DNA of 64,000 nt from Anaerolineales bacterium (lineage in GTDB: Bacteria; Chloroflexota; Anaerolineae; Anaerolineales; Villigracilaceae). Made by a program: the position numbers and the translations under genes. Numbering within the stretch: position 1 is the stretch's first letter; every line of letters begins with the position of its first letter. The DNA is taken from assembly GCA_015075725.1 (NCBI GenBank), contig JABTTV010000001.1:3587223-3651222 (forward strand). Direction: 5' to 3'. The notes under the pieces are model-generated. The model ran no database searches and was not told the origin of the DNA. It saw nothing but the letters and a program-made list of their open reading frames with translations. Shown piece after piece: positions 1-6,807 of this stretch.

Positions 1-222
1 TGGGTAAACGAAGGCGGCGCGTTGTTCCCGTTCGGTAAACTCAGGGCGAGCCTTCGGAGTGAAGCAGGAAGGTTTGGCGGGTTCTCCGGTGGTCTCCCCT
101 TGCGGGGACTTCGCGATACGGTCTCGGCTGTCGCCTCGACCTACTCGACCACCAACAGAATCTTCGGCGTGTTCGAGGGTCATCTGGCTGGAGAGTTCGA
201 TAAGAGTGTCGAGGGGGTTCAT
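1..222 (-). CDS. Radical SAM protein of the UDG-linked DNA modification/repair type, N-terminal part (gene runs off the left edge)
   Basis: The reading frame opens with MNPLDTLIELSSQM at 222 and stays open to the window edge (74 codons). The same start is found at 4100, where the frame continues into the radical SAM cluster CERDCYYCP; that identifies this fragment by comparison. The family is the putative DNA modification/repair radical SAM proteins usually encoded beside a uracil-DNA-glycosylase-like partner. The Fe-S cysteines would lie just left of the window, so catalytic competence cannot be judged. A TATAAT on the minus strand at 247-252 with a GGAAAG before the start fits a normal promoter and ribosome site. 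About 22 codons of the N-terminal segment derive from a palindromic repeat (88-153) read in frame. Confidence 0.6.
   Translation of the reverse strand, partial: MNPLDTLIELSSQMTLEHAEDSVGGRVGRGDSRDRIAKSPQGETTGEPAKPSCFTPKARPEFTEREQRAAFVYP
88..153. repeat. Interspersed palindromic repeat, copy A
   Basis: A 66-bp element bounded by inverted GGTGGTC (88-94) and GACCACC (147-153), with an inner CCCC/GGGG hairpin. It is read in frame inside the radical SAM N-terminus. Close copy at 3967-4030; related shorter elements at 5777-5826 and 7431-7482. Confidence 0.65.
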
Positions 223-371
223 AATCAGATCTATCTTTCCGACTCGATTATAGAACATAAATTCTAATTTATCAAGGCAGTTTATTGGGGAAATTAAAGA
301 ACAGACGAATGGAGACTGGAGATCAGAGATCGGAGAATTGTTATACAAGTGGGCAACCGCGAAGAAAAAGG

Positions 372-660
372 GTAGAGGTATTCGAGCACATGAAGCAAGG
401 AAAATCCGGCGCGATCGTGGGCGTCCATGCTTCGGGCGGCTTGGGTGAGACCGAGCTAGTAAAACAAGCCGCTGAAAAATCAGGGTGAGTTCGAAATCCT
501 GTGGGTAGACGTTGGCGAGAAAAAACCGCAGCAGGCGGCTGGCGATCTGCTCATTTTTTGGCAGATCACGCCCCGGGGCGGACGATTCGTTGCGGGCTTC
601 GGGCGGGCATTCTATATTGTGCCCGAGAAATTGATAAAAGCATCCCCATTGCAAAAGTGA
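372..660 (+). pseudogene. Remnant of a STAND/NB-ARC-like P-loop NTPase
   Basis: One frame encodes a Walker A-like stretch, GVHASGGLGETEL, then stops after AEKSG (about 488). The +1 frame continues naturally with EFEILWVDVGEKKPQQ to a stop at 660, so the two halves look like one gene broken by a one-base insertion near 480. The Walker lysine is replaced by Glu (GLGET instead of GLGKT), another sign of decay. The pattern resembles the start of NB-ARC-type regulatory ATPases (P-loop, then a strand with WVDV), but the fragment is short and the family call is tentative. The tract 223-371 before it holds a GA-rich micro-repeat (309-338). No clear gene is visible in 661-810. Confidence 0.35.
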
Positions 661-813
661 AATCGAATAACAATTTTGAAAGGCTCAAAACAAAGGTTGC
701 CGGGGCGGTGACGTGCGTTTGCCGCGTCTGGCCCTGCCGGTATGCGACCGGAAACATGATCATTTACAGGGATTAATTACCTGCAATGAATATGCAATAA
801 TAAACCCCTGAAC

Positions 814-831
814 ATACGTATTTATACGTAT
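814..831. promoter_or_regulatory. Twin ATACGTAT palindromes upstream of the secretion island
   Basis: Two identical 8-bp palindromes ATACGTAT (814-821 and 824-831) separated by 2 bp lie 64-81 bp before the start of the exported-protein gene at 895. Their position and dyad symmetry fit an operator. No regulator is identified. Confidence 0.3.
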
Positions 832-894
832 TGTTGTTTTCATCGCAAGTAACATAATAAAGGCATAACTTTGATACAAAAGAAAGGATAAAAA

Positions 895-1263
895 ATGTTT
901 CGTTCCCACACCCCAAAGTTCGTTGCGCTCTTCATTCTAGTTCTTATCGTGATGCTTGCAACCTATGCGTTTGCCGCCACCAACACCGTGCCTGACACTT
1001 ACGCCGGTGAAGGAGCCAGCACGACCAGCGGTTACACAGTCACCAATGTGGTCTATGGGTTGAACGGCACCACTCCGTCGAACATTGACAGCGTCACTTT
1101 CAACTTGAATGCAGCTGCGACCGTGGTCAAGGTCAGACTGGTCACAACGGGTTCCTACTATTCGTGCACCAACACTTCAGGCACCACCTGGACCTGTAAC
1201 ACCACCTCTCCGCAGGTTACAGTTTCCGCGGCGAATGAACTGCGCGTGATTGCTTCGAATTAG
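895..1263 (+). CDS. Small exported surface protein, probable SipW-type signal peptidase substrate
   Basis: 122 residues. It opens with a basic start (MFRSHTPK), a strong hydrophobic core (FVALFILVLIVMLATYAFA) and a cleavage region ending AFA or AYA, followed by a mature part rich in Thr, Ser, Asn and Gly with two Cys. The mature end begins ATNTVP. The exported protein at 3273 has an almost identical junction (YAGTNSVP), and the signal peptidase gene lies between the two, so this is probably a dedicated substrate. It recalls TasA/camelysin-like secreted proteins in size and context, but I see no diagnostic domain. A good ribosome site (GAAAGGAT) precedes the ATG and a strong terminator follows at 1293-1332. 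Confidence 0.6.
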   Translation: MFRSHTPKFVALFILVLIVMLATYAFAATNTVPDTYAGEGASTTSGYTVTNVVYGLNGTTPSNIDSVTFNLNAAATVVKVRLVTTGSYYSCTNTSGTTWTCNTTSPQVTVSAANELRVIASN

Positions 1264-1292
1264 ATCACACATCAGCACGTTCCCAAAGTTCC

Positions 1293-1332
1293 AAAAAACC
1301 TGCACAGCCCTCCCGAGACTGCAGGTTTTTTT
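1293..1332 (+). terminator. Rho-independent terminator after the small exported protein
   Basis: Inverted repeat AAAAAACCTGCA (1293-1304) with TGCAGGTTTTTTT (1320-1332). The 3' arm ends in a seven-T run. It separates the small exported protein from the peptidase gene. Confidence 0.8.
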
Positions 1333-1593
1333 GGGTAAACCAGCACATCCAGGAGACTCTCCCTTGGAGGAAGACCCGAAACCGATCCTGACCCAGGGTT
1401 CTTCTGATAACGCCGACGACACTGGGGCTGGCTGCCAGGCTTCGACTATCGGGCAAAGGCGTCCCGTGCGAAGCGGCTCAACAAGAGCTTTCCGCCTCGG
1501 CGATTTTCCGGTCCCCTTACCAACCTGTATGGAAGATCATTCGAAGTTTGACAGCCTGCCGCATTATGGTGGACATGGCAGGCCTTTCTCAGG
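1333..1593. other. Intergenic tract before the signal peptidase gene
   Basis: 260 bases with no convincing gene on either strand. The open frames present have no recognisable domain or ribosome site. It presumably carries the promoter of the peptidase gene, but no clear -10/-35 pair was found. Confidence 0.4.
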
Positions 1594-3276
1594 ATGATTA
1601 TGAACAGACGTTTCGCTCCGAACATACTGTCCGCTTTCTGGATCATCGTCATGATAATGACTTGGTCCGCTTTTGCCCCCAGACAGGTTGGAGGGCTTGC
1701 CTCCTACGTCATCATTGTCGGCTCAAGCATGGAGCCGAACTTTCACATCGGTGACCTGGTGATTGCTCACCGAGAACCTAACTATGAAGCGGGAGATGCC
1801 GTCGTATACATGAACCGGGAGGTTGGACAGTTTATCTTCCACCGGATCATAGCGGAGGAAACAGGGAGATTCCTGCTGAAAGGCGATAACAACCCCTGGA
1901 CGGATACGTACCGACCAACCGGGGATGAGGTCCTAGGCAGGTTGTGGCTGCACATTCCCAGGGGCGGCAGCAGCCTCCTTCAATTGCGCAACCCAGCTGC
2001 GCTTTCCCTGATCGTTGGTCTTCTGGCAATCCTTTTGCTCACCCCGGTATCCTCACAATCGTTGAAAGGTAAAAAACGTATGAACAGGAAAACATCCCAG
2101 GAACCACTTTCTGCCATCCGGCGAAAAATGGCTGTCTGGCTGACACACGCGCGAGCCACATCCCTGCCTACCCTCCCGAATCGCAGGAATAACGACTTGA
2201 TCGAGGGCGTGTTTTTCGGGCTGACAATTGTCGCGCTTGGCTCCGCTGTCCTCGCCATACTTTCTTTTTCCAAACCCCCATTCCGGGTTGAAAACGACCC
2301 TGTCGACTTTAGTGAAATCGGGGTCTTCTCGTACAGCGCGACAGCCCCAAAAGGTGTCTATGATTCCGATGCCCTCAAAAGCGGGGACCCGATCTTTCCC
2401 CAGCTTACCTGTTCGTTGGATGTCAGTTTTCAATATGTTCTCATGCCCCAGCCCGCACAGGATATCGCCGGAACGCATCGCCTGACTGCGATCGTAACCG
2501 AACCTGCCAGTGGCTGGACGCGGCGTTTGCCACTGCAAGCCGAAACTCCATTCAGCGGGAATACATTTGGCACCACGGTCCCGCTCAACGTGTGTGAGAT
2601 CGACCGCTTGATCCAATCCCTGGAACGGGAGGCTGGCTTCCATTCGGCTTCCTATCTTGTCACGATTGTGCCAAACGTCCACTTGAAAGGAGTATTGGCA
2701 GGACGACCCCTGGAAACCAGATTCGATATCGGTCTGACTTTTCGATATGATCGCATACACTTTGCGCTTGTCAGAGACGAAGGGAACAGCGATCCATTGA
2801 ATGTCAGCCAAAAGGGGATTTTGAATGAAGAACGTACGGTGGCGAACACGATGCTTCTCCTGGGCATGAAGGCAGCCATCCCCACAGTGAGGTGGAGCGC
2901 CCTGCTCGGGTTGATCCTATCGCTGGCCGGCTTGGCACTGTTGACGGTGCGAGTTCAGGATCTTGCAAAATCGAATTATGCGGAGTTTGTTCGCCTGCGC
3001 TATCAATCGCTGATCACTGAGATTCAAAAGACTCCGGCGATGGACTCAGCCAACGTGATTGATGTTGCCTCCATGGATGACCTGGCGAAGCTTGCGGAAA
3101 AGTCCGGGTTGATGATCCTATACCTAAAGGAACCGGTCCTGCAAACATATTACGTACAGGGAGCAGGTATGATGTACCGTTTCATCATACCGGTCCAGAT
3201 GCGTCAGCCAGATCTCGCCGTTAAAGCGGAAACTGCCACGAAAATGGAAATTACAACCAGCCAGGAGGAGCAATGA
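1594..3276 (+). CDS. SipW-like signal peptidase I fused to a DUF5305-like domain
   Basis: 560 residues. The first ~125 form an S26B (ER/archaeal/SipW-type) signal peptidase: an N-terminal membrane helix, the nucleophile in VGSSMEPNFHIGD (about residues 41-53) and a His in the IFHRII segment (about 83) where bacterial type I enzymes carry Lys. Family knowledge says this Ser/His arrangement is typical of SipW. After a membrane helix near 137-155 and another near 202-226 comes an extracytoplasmic region of about 200 residues (YSATAPKGVYDSD, SFQYVL) resembling DUF5305, then a helix near 433-451 and a cytoplasmic tail. It overlaps the next gene by 4 bp (ATGA), so they are translationally coupled. 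An alternative ATG lies at 1600. Its likely job is processing the two small exported proteins flanking it. Confidence 0.75.
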   Translation: MIMNRRFAPNILSAFWIIVMIMTWSAFAPRQVGGLASYVIIVGSSMEPNFHIGDLVIAHREPNYEAGDAVVYMNREVGQFIFHRIIAEETGRFLLKGDNNPWTDTYRPTGDEVLGRLWLHIPRGGSSLLQLRNPAALSLIVGLLAILLLTPVSSQSLKGKKRMNRKTSQEPLSAIRRKMAVWLTHARATSLPTLPNRRNNDLIEGVFFGLTIVALGSAVLAILSFSKPPFRVENDPVDFSEIGVFSYSATAPKGVYDSDALKSGDPIFPQLTCSLDVSFQYVLMPQPAQDIAGTHRLTAIVTEPASGWTRRLPLQAETPFSGNTFGTTVPLNVCEIDRLIQSLEREAGFHSASYLVTIVPNVHLKGVLAGRPLETRFDIGLTFRYDRIHFALVRDEGNSDPLNVSQKGILNEERTVANTMLLLGMKAAIPTVRWSALLGLILSLAGLALLTVRVQDLAKSNYAEFVRLRYQSLITEIQKTPAMDSANVIDVASMDDLAKLAEKSGLMILYLKEPVLQTYYVQGAGMMYRFIIPVQMRQPDLAVKAETATKMEITTSQEEQ

Positions 3277-3668
3277 TCGGGAGAAATTTCCTTCGCCTGA
3301 CCCTGATCAGTTTGTTGATTCTGGTGTCCGCCAGCATCTTCTTTGCCTACGCCGGGACCAACTCTGTTCCTGTTACCCGGCTGACCAATCAGGCATTTTC
3401 GATCACCGCCAATGCGTTGAAACCTGCCGAATGCGCGGCATTGAACCTGGCTGCGATTTATATCGGGGTGGCTGCCAAGGGCACGCGTGCGAACGACCTT
3501 CTCCTGGGTACGGCGGGCGCTGATAATCTTGGAGGCGGAGGCGGCTCGGATTGTATCGTTGGCGGCGGCGGGGATGATATTCTGAACGGGGGCAAGGGAA
3601 ACGGCGATGTATGCATCGGCGGACCGGGAAACGATACATTCAAGGGTTGTGATACCGAAATCCAATAA
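3273..3668 (+). CDS. Exported protein with hemolysin-type (RTX) calcium-binding repeats
   Basis: 131 residues. The N-terminal signal peptide core is LTLISLLILVSASIFFAYA and the mature protein begins GTNSVP, echoing the TNTVP of the product at 895. The C-terminal half has glycine/aspartate nonapeptides (GTAGADNLGGGGGSD, GGGGDDILNGGKGNGD, GGPGNDTF), the GGxGxDxLx pattern that folds as a calcium-bound beta roll. Four Cys in this half are unusual for RTX proteins and may form disulfides. It starts inside the stop of the peptidase gene (ATGA overlap), which points to co-expression and co-processing. At 131 residues it is far shorter than RTX toxins, so a structural or adhesive role is more likely than toxicity. 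Confidence 0.7.
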   Translation: MIGRNFLRLTLISLLILVSASIFFAYAGTNSVPVTRLTNQAFSITANALKPAECAALNLAAIYIGVAAKGTRANDLLLGTAGADNLGGGGGSDCIVGGGGDDILNGGKGNGDVCIGGPGNDTFKGCDTEIQ

Positions 3669-3689
3669 GCTGAACACCCGGAAGCGATT

Positions 3690-4100
3690 ATCCTTTTTGC
3701 TTTTGCAGTTCCGCGGCGATGCCGGAACTGAGAAAGATGCCTTCGGCGAAGCTGCTTCGATGCATTTTGCTGAAGAGGTCGACGAATTAATCAGGCTTGA
3801 AGGTGGCGCGGCGAAAATCGCGCCCGGCGCGGAAGGGCAGTAGTAGCAGTCGCGCTCACAGGCGGAGGAGAGCAGGGTCTTGAGCAGATTGATCTTTTTG
3901 CCGTTGGGGAGTTGGGCTGGGTAAACGAAGGCGGCGCGTTGTTCTTTCGGTGAATAACATGAAGGAGTGGTCTCCCCCTGCGGGGACTTCGCGATACGGT
4001 CTTGGCTGTCGCCTCGACCTACTCGACCATCAACAGAATCTTCGGCGTGTTCGAGGTTCATCTGGCTGGAGAGTTCGATGAGGGTGTCGAGAGGGTTCAT
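3690..4100 (-). pseudogene. Truncated, frameshifted copy of the radical SAM (UDG-linked) gene
   Basis: It opens with MNPLDTLIELSSQMNLEHAEDS like the fragment at 1-222, and continues through FVYPAQLPNGKKINLLKTLL to the radical SAM motif CERDCYYCP (CX3CX2C). The frame is lost right after this. A shifted frame reads FRAGRDFRRATFKPD, a stop, then FVDLFSKMHRS and EGIFLSSGI, all recognisable family sequence. The copy then ends near 3690, just past the RTX-repeat gene. It is therefore a decayed 5' duplicate, with the possibly intact gene beginning at 222. It also carries palindromic repeat copy B in frame. Confidence 0.7.
3967..4030. repeat. Interspersed palindromic repeat, copy B
   Basis: Near-identical to copy A (88-153): AGTGGTCTCC at one end, CTCGACCATC at the other, with the inner CCCCTGCGGGG hairpin. 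It sits in frame inside the radical SAM pseudogene. Confidence 0.65.
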
Positions 4101-4154
4101 GCGCATATTATTGAATAATTGTTCTAAATAAGCAAGTTGGACGTTGCGCACGTG

Positions 4155-4160
4155 TATAAT
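4155..4160 (+). promoter_or_regulatory. -10 element TATAAT six bases before ATG (leaderless promoter)
   Basis: A perfect TATAAT is followed by CGCATC and then ATG at 4167. Transcription would begin at or next to the start codon, so the mRNA would be leaderless. No good -35 is visible. The element decides for the start at 4167 over the ATG at 4137, which lies upstream of the -10. Confidence 0.5.
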
Positions 4161-4166
4161 CGCATC

Positions 4167-4742
4167 ATGTTTCACCGCATCGCGATGATCGCCCGTTGGA
4201 AACCTGTGCATTTGGGGCAGGCGGCGGTCCTTGGCGCGTTGTGCAACCGGGCGGAGGAGGTTTTGATTGGGGTGGGGTCGTCGAACCGGTATAATGCGCG
4301 CAATCCGTTCACGTATGAAGAGACCGAGGCGATGCTGAGGCTGGTGTTGGATGGAATAGATTCCACCCCCGCCGGGGACGGCGGGAGGAGCAGGGTGAAT
4401 TATGGTATTTTGCCTGTGCCCGACTTGGATGACGGTCCGCGGTGGAGGGCGATGGTGAAGGAGGTGCTGGGGGAGTTGGATCTCTTCGTGACGGATAACC
4501 CTTATGTGGCGAATCTAATGAAGGACGATTACCGCCTCATGCGGCCCGTGGAGTTTCTCTCACCATCCGAACGGGTGCGCATCGACGGATCCACTGTCCG
4601 CGCGATGATGGCGAAAGGGGAGAGGTGGCAGGACTGGGTTCCGGAGCAAGTGGCGCGGTATATCGAGGAGAATAAATTGGATGAACGCTTCCGGCGTGAG
4701 TTCGGGTTGGAGACGCTGGCGATGCAATCTGTTATACGCTAG
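4167..4742 (+). CDS. Nicotinamide-nucleotide adenylyltransferase-like nucleotidyltransferase
   Basis: 191 residues, cytidylyltransferase fold. The N-terminus IAMIARWKPVHLGQ matches the GRFxPxHxGH motif of archaeal-type NMN adenylyltransferases, though the last His is Gln and the Gly is Ala. NRYNARNPFTYEETEAML is the adjacent conserved segment, and IDGSTVRAMM near residue 145 corresponds to the ISxTxxR phosphate-binding motif. The expected reaction is NMN + ATP to NAD plus pyrophosphate. An NAD synthetase 2.6 kb downstream on the same strand fits a pyridine-nucleotide role. The altered HxGH leaves some doubt about activity or substrate. A leaderless promoter precedes it, and its stop codon lies inside a palindromic repeat. 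Confidence 0.65.
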   Translation: MFHRIAMIARWKPVHLGQAAVLGALCNRAEEVLIGVGSSNRYNARNPFTYEETEAMLRLVLDGIDSTPAGDGGRSRVNYGILPVPDLDDGPRWRAMVKEVLGELDLFVTDNPYVANLMKDDYRLMRPVEFLSPSERVRIDGSTVRAMMAKGERWQDWVPEQVARYIEENKLDERFRREFGLETLAMQSVIR

Positions 4743-4763
4743 GGGTGGGGTTACCCCGCCCCT
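4741..4763. repeat. GC-rich palindrome AGGGGTGGGG/CCCCGCCCCT
   Basis: Arms 4741-4750 and 4754-4763 around TTA. This resembles a short interspersed repeat seen in several Chloroflexota and cyanobacterial genomes (recalled, not searched). It overlaps the stop codon of the preceding gene and could slow or terminate transcription, though no T-run follows. Confidence 0.5.
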
Positions 4764-4788
4764 ACGATACACATAAAGGAGAGATTTT

Positions 4789-5748
4789 ATGTATTCATGG
4801 GATGAAGATACCAGTTCGTGGTACGGCAAACCGGGTTATGTCTATGCCCCGGCGGCGGCTCCCGCGCGCGCCGACTCGGCGATGCGCGCCAGGGCGGCGG
4901 GTCCGCGCACGTATCAGGGGAAGAGCGGACCGAACGAAAAAATCATCGACCCGGAGAAGACAATCAGCACACAGTCGAAGAATCCGCTGATCGTGGCGAT
5001 TGACGTGACCGGATCGATGGCTTCGTGGCCCTTCGAGATCTTCGACCGCCTGCCTTTGTTATACAACACGCTCGCGCAATACCGACCGGATGTGGAAATC
5101 TGTTTCGCCGCGATCGGCGACGCCGGGGTGGACCGGTGGCCGCTGCAAGTGACCACTTTTGCCAGCGGATTCGACCTCGAGCAGCTGCTCGGCTCGCTCT
5201 TCGGCGAAGGCGGGGGAGGGGACGCGCCTGAGTCGTACGGTCTGTTCGCGCATTGGGTCAACACGCATGTGGAAATCCCCAACGCGGAAGAAACTCCCTT
5301 TCTGATCGTCTTCGGCGACATCACGATGCACCCGAAAGTCTCGGGCAAGCAGGTGGAGCATTATCTCGGCGATAAAACCGGCGACCTGGATGCGATCAAA
5401 GAATGGCAGAAACTGACCCAGAAATGGAATACCTGGTTTCTGCGAAGACCGACCGGCAAACGCGGCGACCAGGTGGACGAGCAGTGGGGCAAAGCCGTGG
5501 GCGCGCAGAAGATCTTCCACATCGAAGACGAACAACGCGCGGTGGATTACGCCATGGGGCTGATCGCGCGGTCGTGGGGGTACTTCGACGATTTCCAGAA
5601 CAATATGCGCGCAAGGCAGGATGAGACCAAGGTGAAGCAGGTGAGCAAGCCGATCGAGATGATCTGCCCGCGGTGCGGCGCGCCGATCCCGGTCAATGCC
5701 GAGGGGATGTTCAAGTGCAGGTATTGCGGGACGACGTTGAAATTGTAG
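4789..5748 (+). CDS. von Willebrand factor A domain protein with C-terminal zinc ribbon
   Basis: 319 residues, no signal peptide or membrane helix, so probably cytoplasmic. Residues 66-250 form a vWA-like domain with the MIDAS motif DVTGS in LIVAIDVTGSM (about 71-76). FGDITMHP near residue 177 supplies a second acidic site. The C-terminus holds a zinc ribbon, CPRCG...CRYCG (about residues 293-314). The first 60 residues are low-complexity, rich in Tyr, Ala and Arg. A clear AAAGGAGA ribosome site lies 7 bp before the ATG. vWA proteins of this kind usually act as metal-dependent protein-interaction scaffolds; the partner is unknown. Neighbours give no operon clue beyond shared orientation. Confidence 0.65.
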   Translation: MYSWDEDTSSWYGKPGYVYAPAAAPARADSAMRARAAGPRTYQGKSGPNEKIIDPEKTISTQSKNPLIVAIDVTGSMASWPFEIFDRLPLLYNTLAQYRPDVEICFAAIGDAGVDRWPLQVTTFASGFDLEQLLGSLFGEGGGGDAPESYGLFAHWVNTHVEIPNAEETPFLIVFGDITMHPKVSGKQVEHYLGDKTGDLDAIKEWQKLTQKWNTWFLRRPTGKRGDQVDEQWGKAVGAQKIFHIEDEQRAVDYAMGLIARSWGYFDDFQNNMRARQDETKVKQVSKPIEMICPRCGAPIPVNAEGMFKCRYCGTTLKL

Positions 5749-5776
5749 GTTGGACATGGATATAGCTTTAAACACA

Positions 5777-5826
5777 CGGTGGTTTCGATACGACGCTCGC
5801 TAGCGCTTGCGTCTACTCAACCACCG
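5777..5826. repeat. Interspersed palindromic repeat, copy C
   Basis: CGGTGGTT (5777-5784) and AACCACCG (5819-5826) bound a 50-bp element containing GATACGACGCTCGCTAGC. It is related to copies A, B and D through the GGT(T/C)TCGATAC...CTACTC(A/G)ACCACC pattern. It lies directly before the pyruvate-kinase-like gene, whose apparent earlier ATG (5807) falls inside it. Confidence 0.65.
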
Positions 5827-5833
5827 GAATCTT

Positions 5834-6724
5834 ATGAAAATCTCCGCCATTGTCACCGTTCCGCCTTACGCCTCGTTCCTTGACGAGGTGGCTGCGCATC
5901 CCATCGTGAGCGGACTGCGGCTGAACACGGTCATGCCGCTGAGGGAGGCTTTTCGTGATGTATTGGCGAGGCTTTCGAAATTCAATCAGCCGTTGTGGGT
6001 CGATCTCAAAGGGCGGCAATTGCGCGTGGCGGAGCCGGCTATGCCGCCGTTCACTGAAATCAAATTGAGTCATGTCATCAGAGTGGATACGCCAGTGGAC
6101 GCGTATTTCTCGGATGGAAACGAGCGCGTGCGCGTGGCGGCTGTGGACGGCAACCGGCTGATCATGGAGGACGGTCCGCGGCGCATGGTGGGACCAGGAG
6201 AGTCGGTCAACATCATTCATCCATCGCTGGAGATCGAAGGGACGCTGACCGAAACGGATCGTGAGTATCTCGCCGCGATGAAGGACCTTGGGTTGACGAA
6301 GGCGATGCTTTCGTATGTCGAGTCTGCGCAGGATGTGGATGAAGTGAAAAGCCTGCTGCCGAATGCCGAGGTGATCTCGAAGATCGAAACGCGAAAGGGA
6401 TTGGATTTTGCGCGAAGGGAGAGGGCAAAGCATGGTCAACTCATGGCGGCGCGAGGGGATCTGTATGTGGAAGTGTTACAGCCGCACAGAATCATCCCCG
6501 CGCTCAAGACCATCATCCAAACCGACCCGAATGCCATTGCGGCAAGCCGAATTTTAGATTCACTTGCATGGACTTCCGTGCCCGTCAGCGCTGATATCAG
6601 CGATGTCGCTTTTCTGATGGAGATCGGTTATCGAACGTTCATGCTGGGAGATCAGGTGTGTATGAAGCGTGACAGCGTGATGGAGGCATTGAATTTGTTG
6701 GAAGCGATGGGGAGAGAAGATTAA
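5834..6724 (+). CDS. Pyruvate kinase-like TIM-barrel protein, short form
   Basis: 296 residues from ATG 5834. The upstream in-frame ATG at 5807 lies inside palindromic repeat C and was not used. The chain resembles a pyruvate kinase barrel: KISAIVTVPP at the start, VDLKGRQLR, a small beta insertion where the B domain sits (about 80-130), SKIETRKGLDFA containing the barrel KIE, MAARGDLYVEV matching the MxARGDLG catalytic segment, and SADISDVAFLMEIGYRTFMLGD matching the strand near the C-terminal active-site edge. True pyruvate kinases are about 470 residues, so the C-terminal regulatory domain is missing. It may be a diverged phosphoenolpyruvate-binding enzyme rather than a glycolytic pyruvate kinase. 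No strong ribosome site is visible. Confidence 0.6.
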   Translation: MKISAIVTVPPYASFLDEVAAHPIVSGLRLNTVMPLREAFRDVLARLSKFNQPLWVDLKGRQLRVAEPAMPPFTEIKLSHVIRVDTPVDAYFSDGNERVRVAAVDGNRLIMEDGPRRMVGPGESVNIIHPSLEIEGTLTETDREYLAAMKDLGLTKAMLSYVESAQDVDEVKSLLPNAEVISKIETRKGLDFARRERAKHGQLMAARGDLYVEVLQPHRIIPALKTIIQTDPNAIAASRILDSLAWTSVPVSADISDVAFLMEIGYRTFMLGDQVCMKRDSVMEALNLLEAMGRED

Positions 6725-6807
6725 CCACAAAGGGTCACGAAGGGTCACAAAGGAAGTTCAAGGAAGGGGGGGTGAGTAAATAGTGAATAGTGAATAATGA
6801 ATAGTGA

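Noticed and set aside
1250..1597. 115-codon frame between the small exported protein and the peptidase
   Set aside because: It runs through a terminator, has no ribosome site and shows no domain.
3204..4211. A 335-codon minus-strand frame covering the whole radical SAM fragment
   Set aside because: Only its middle is family sequence. The ends are read-through into the RTX-repeat gene and upstream DNA, so only 3690-4100 was called.
5807..5833. Earlier ATG for the pyruvate-kinase-like protein
   Set aside because: It falls inside palindromic repeat C and adds nine residues with no family similarity.
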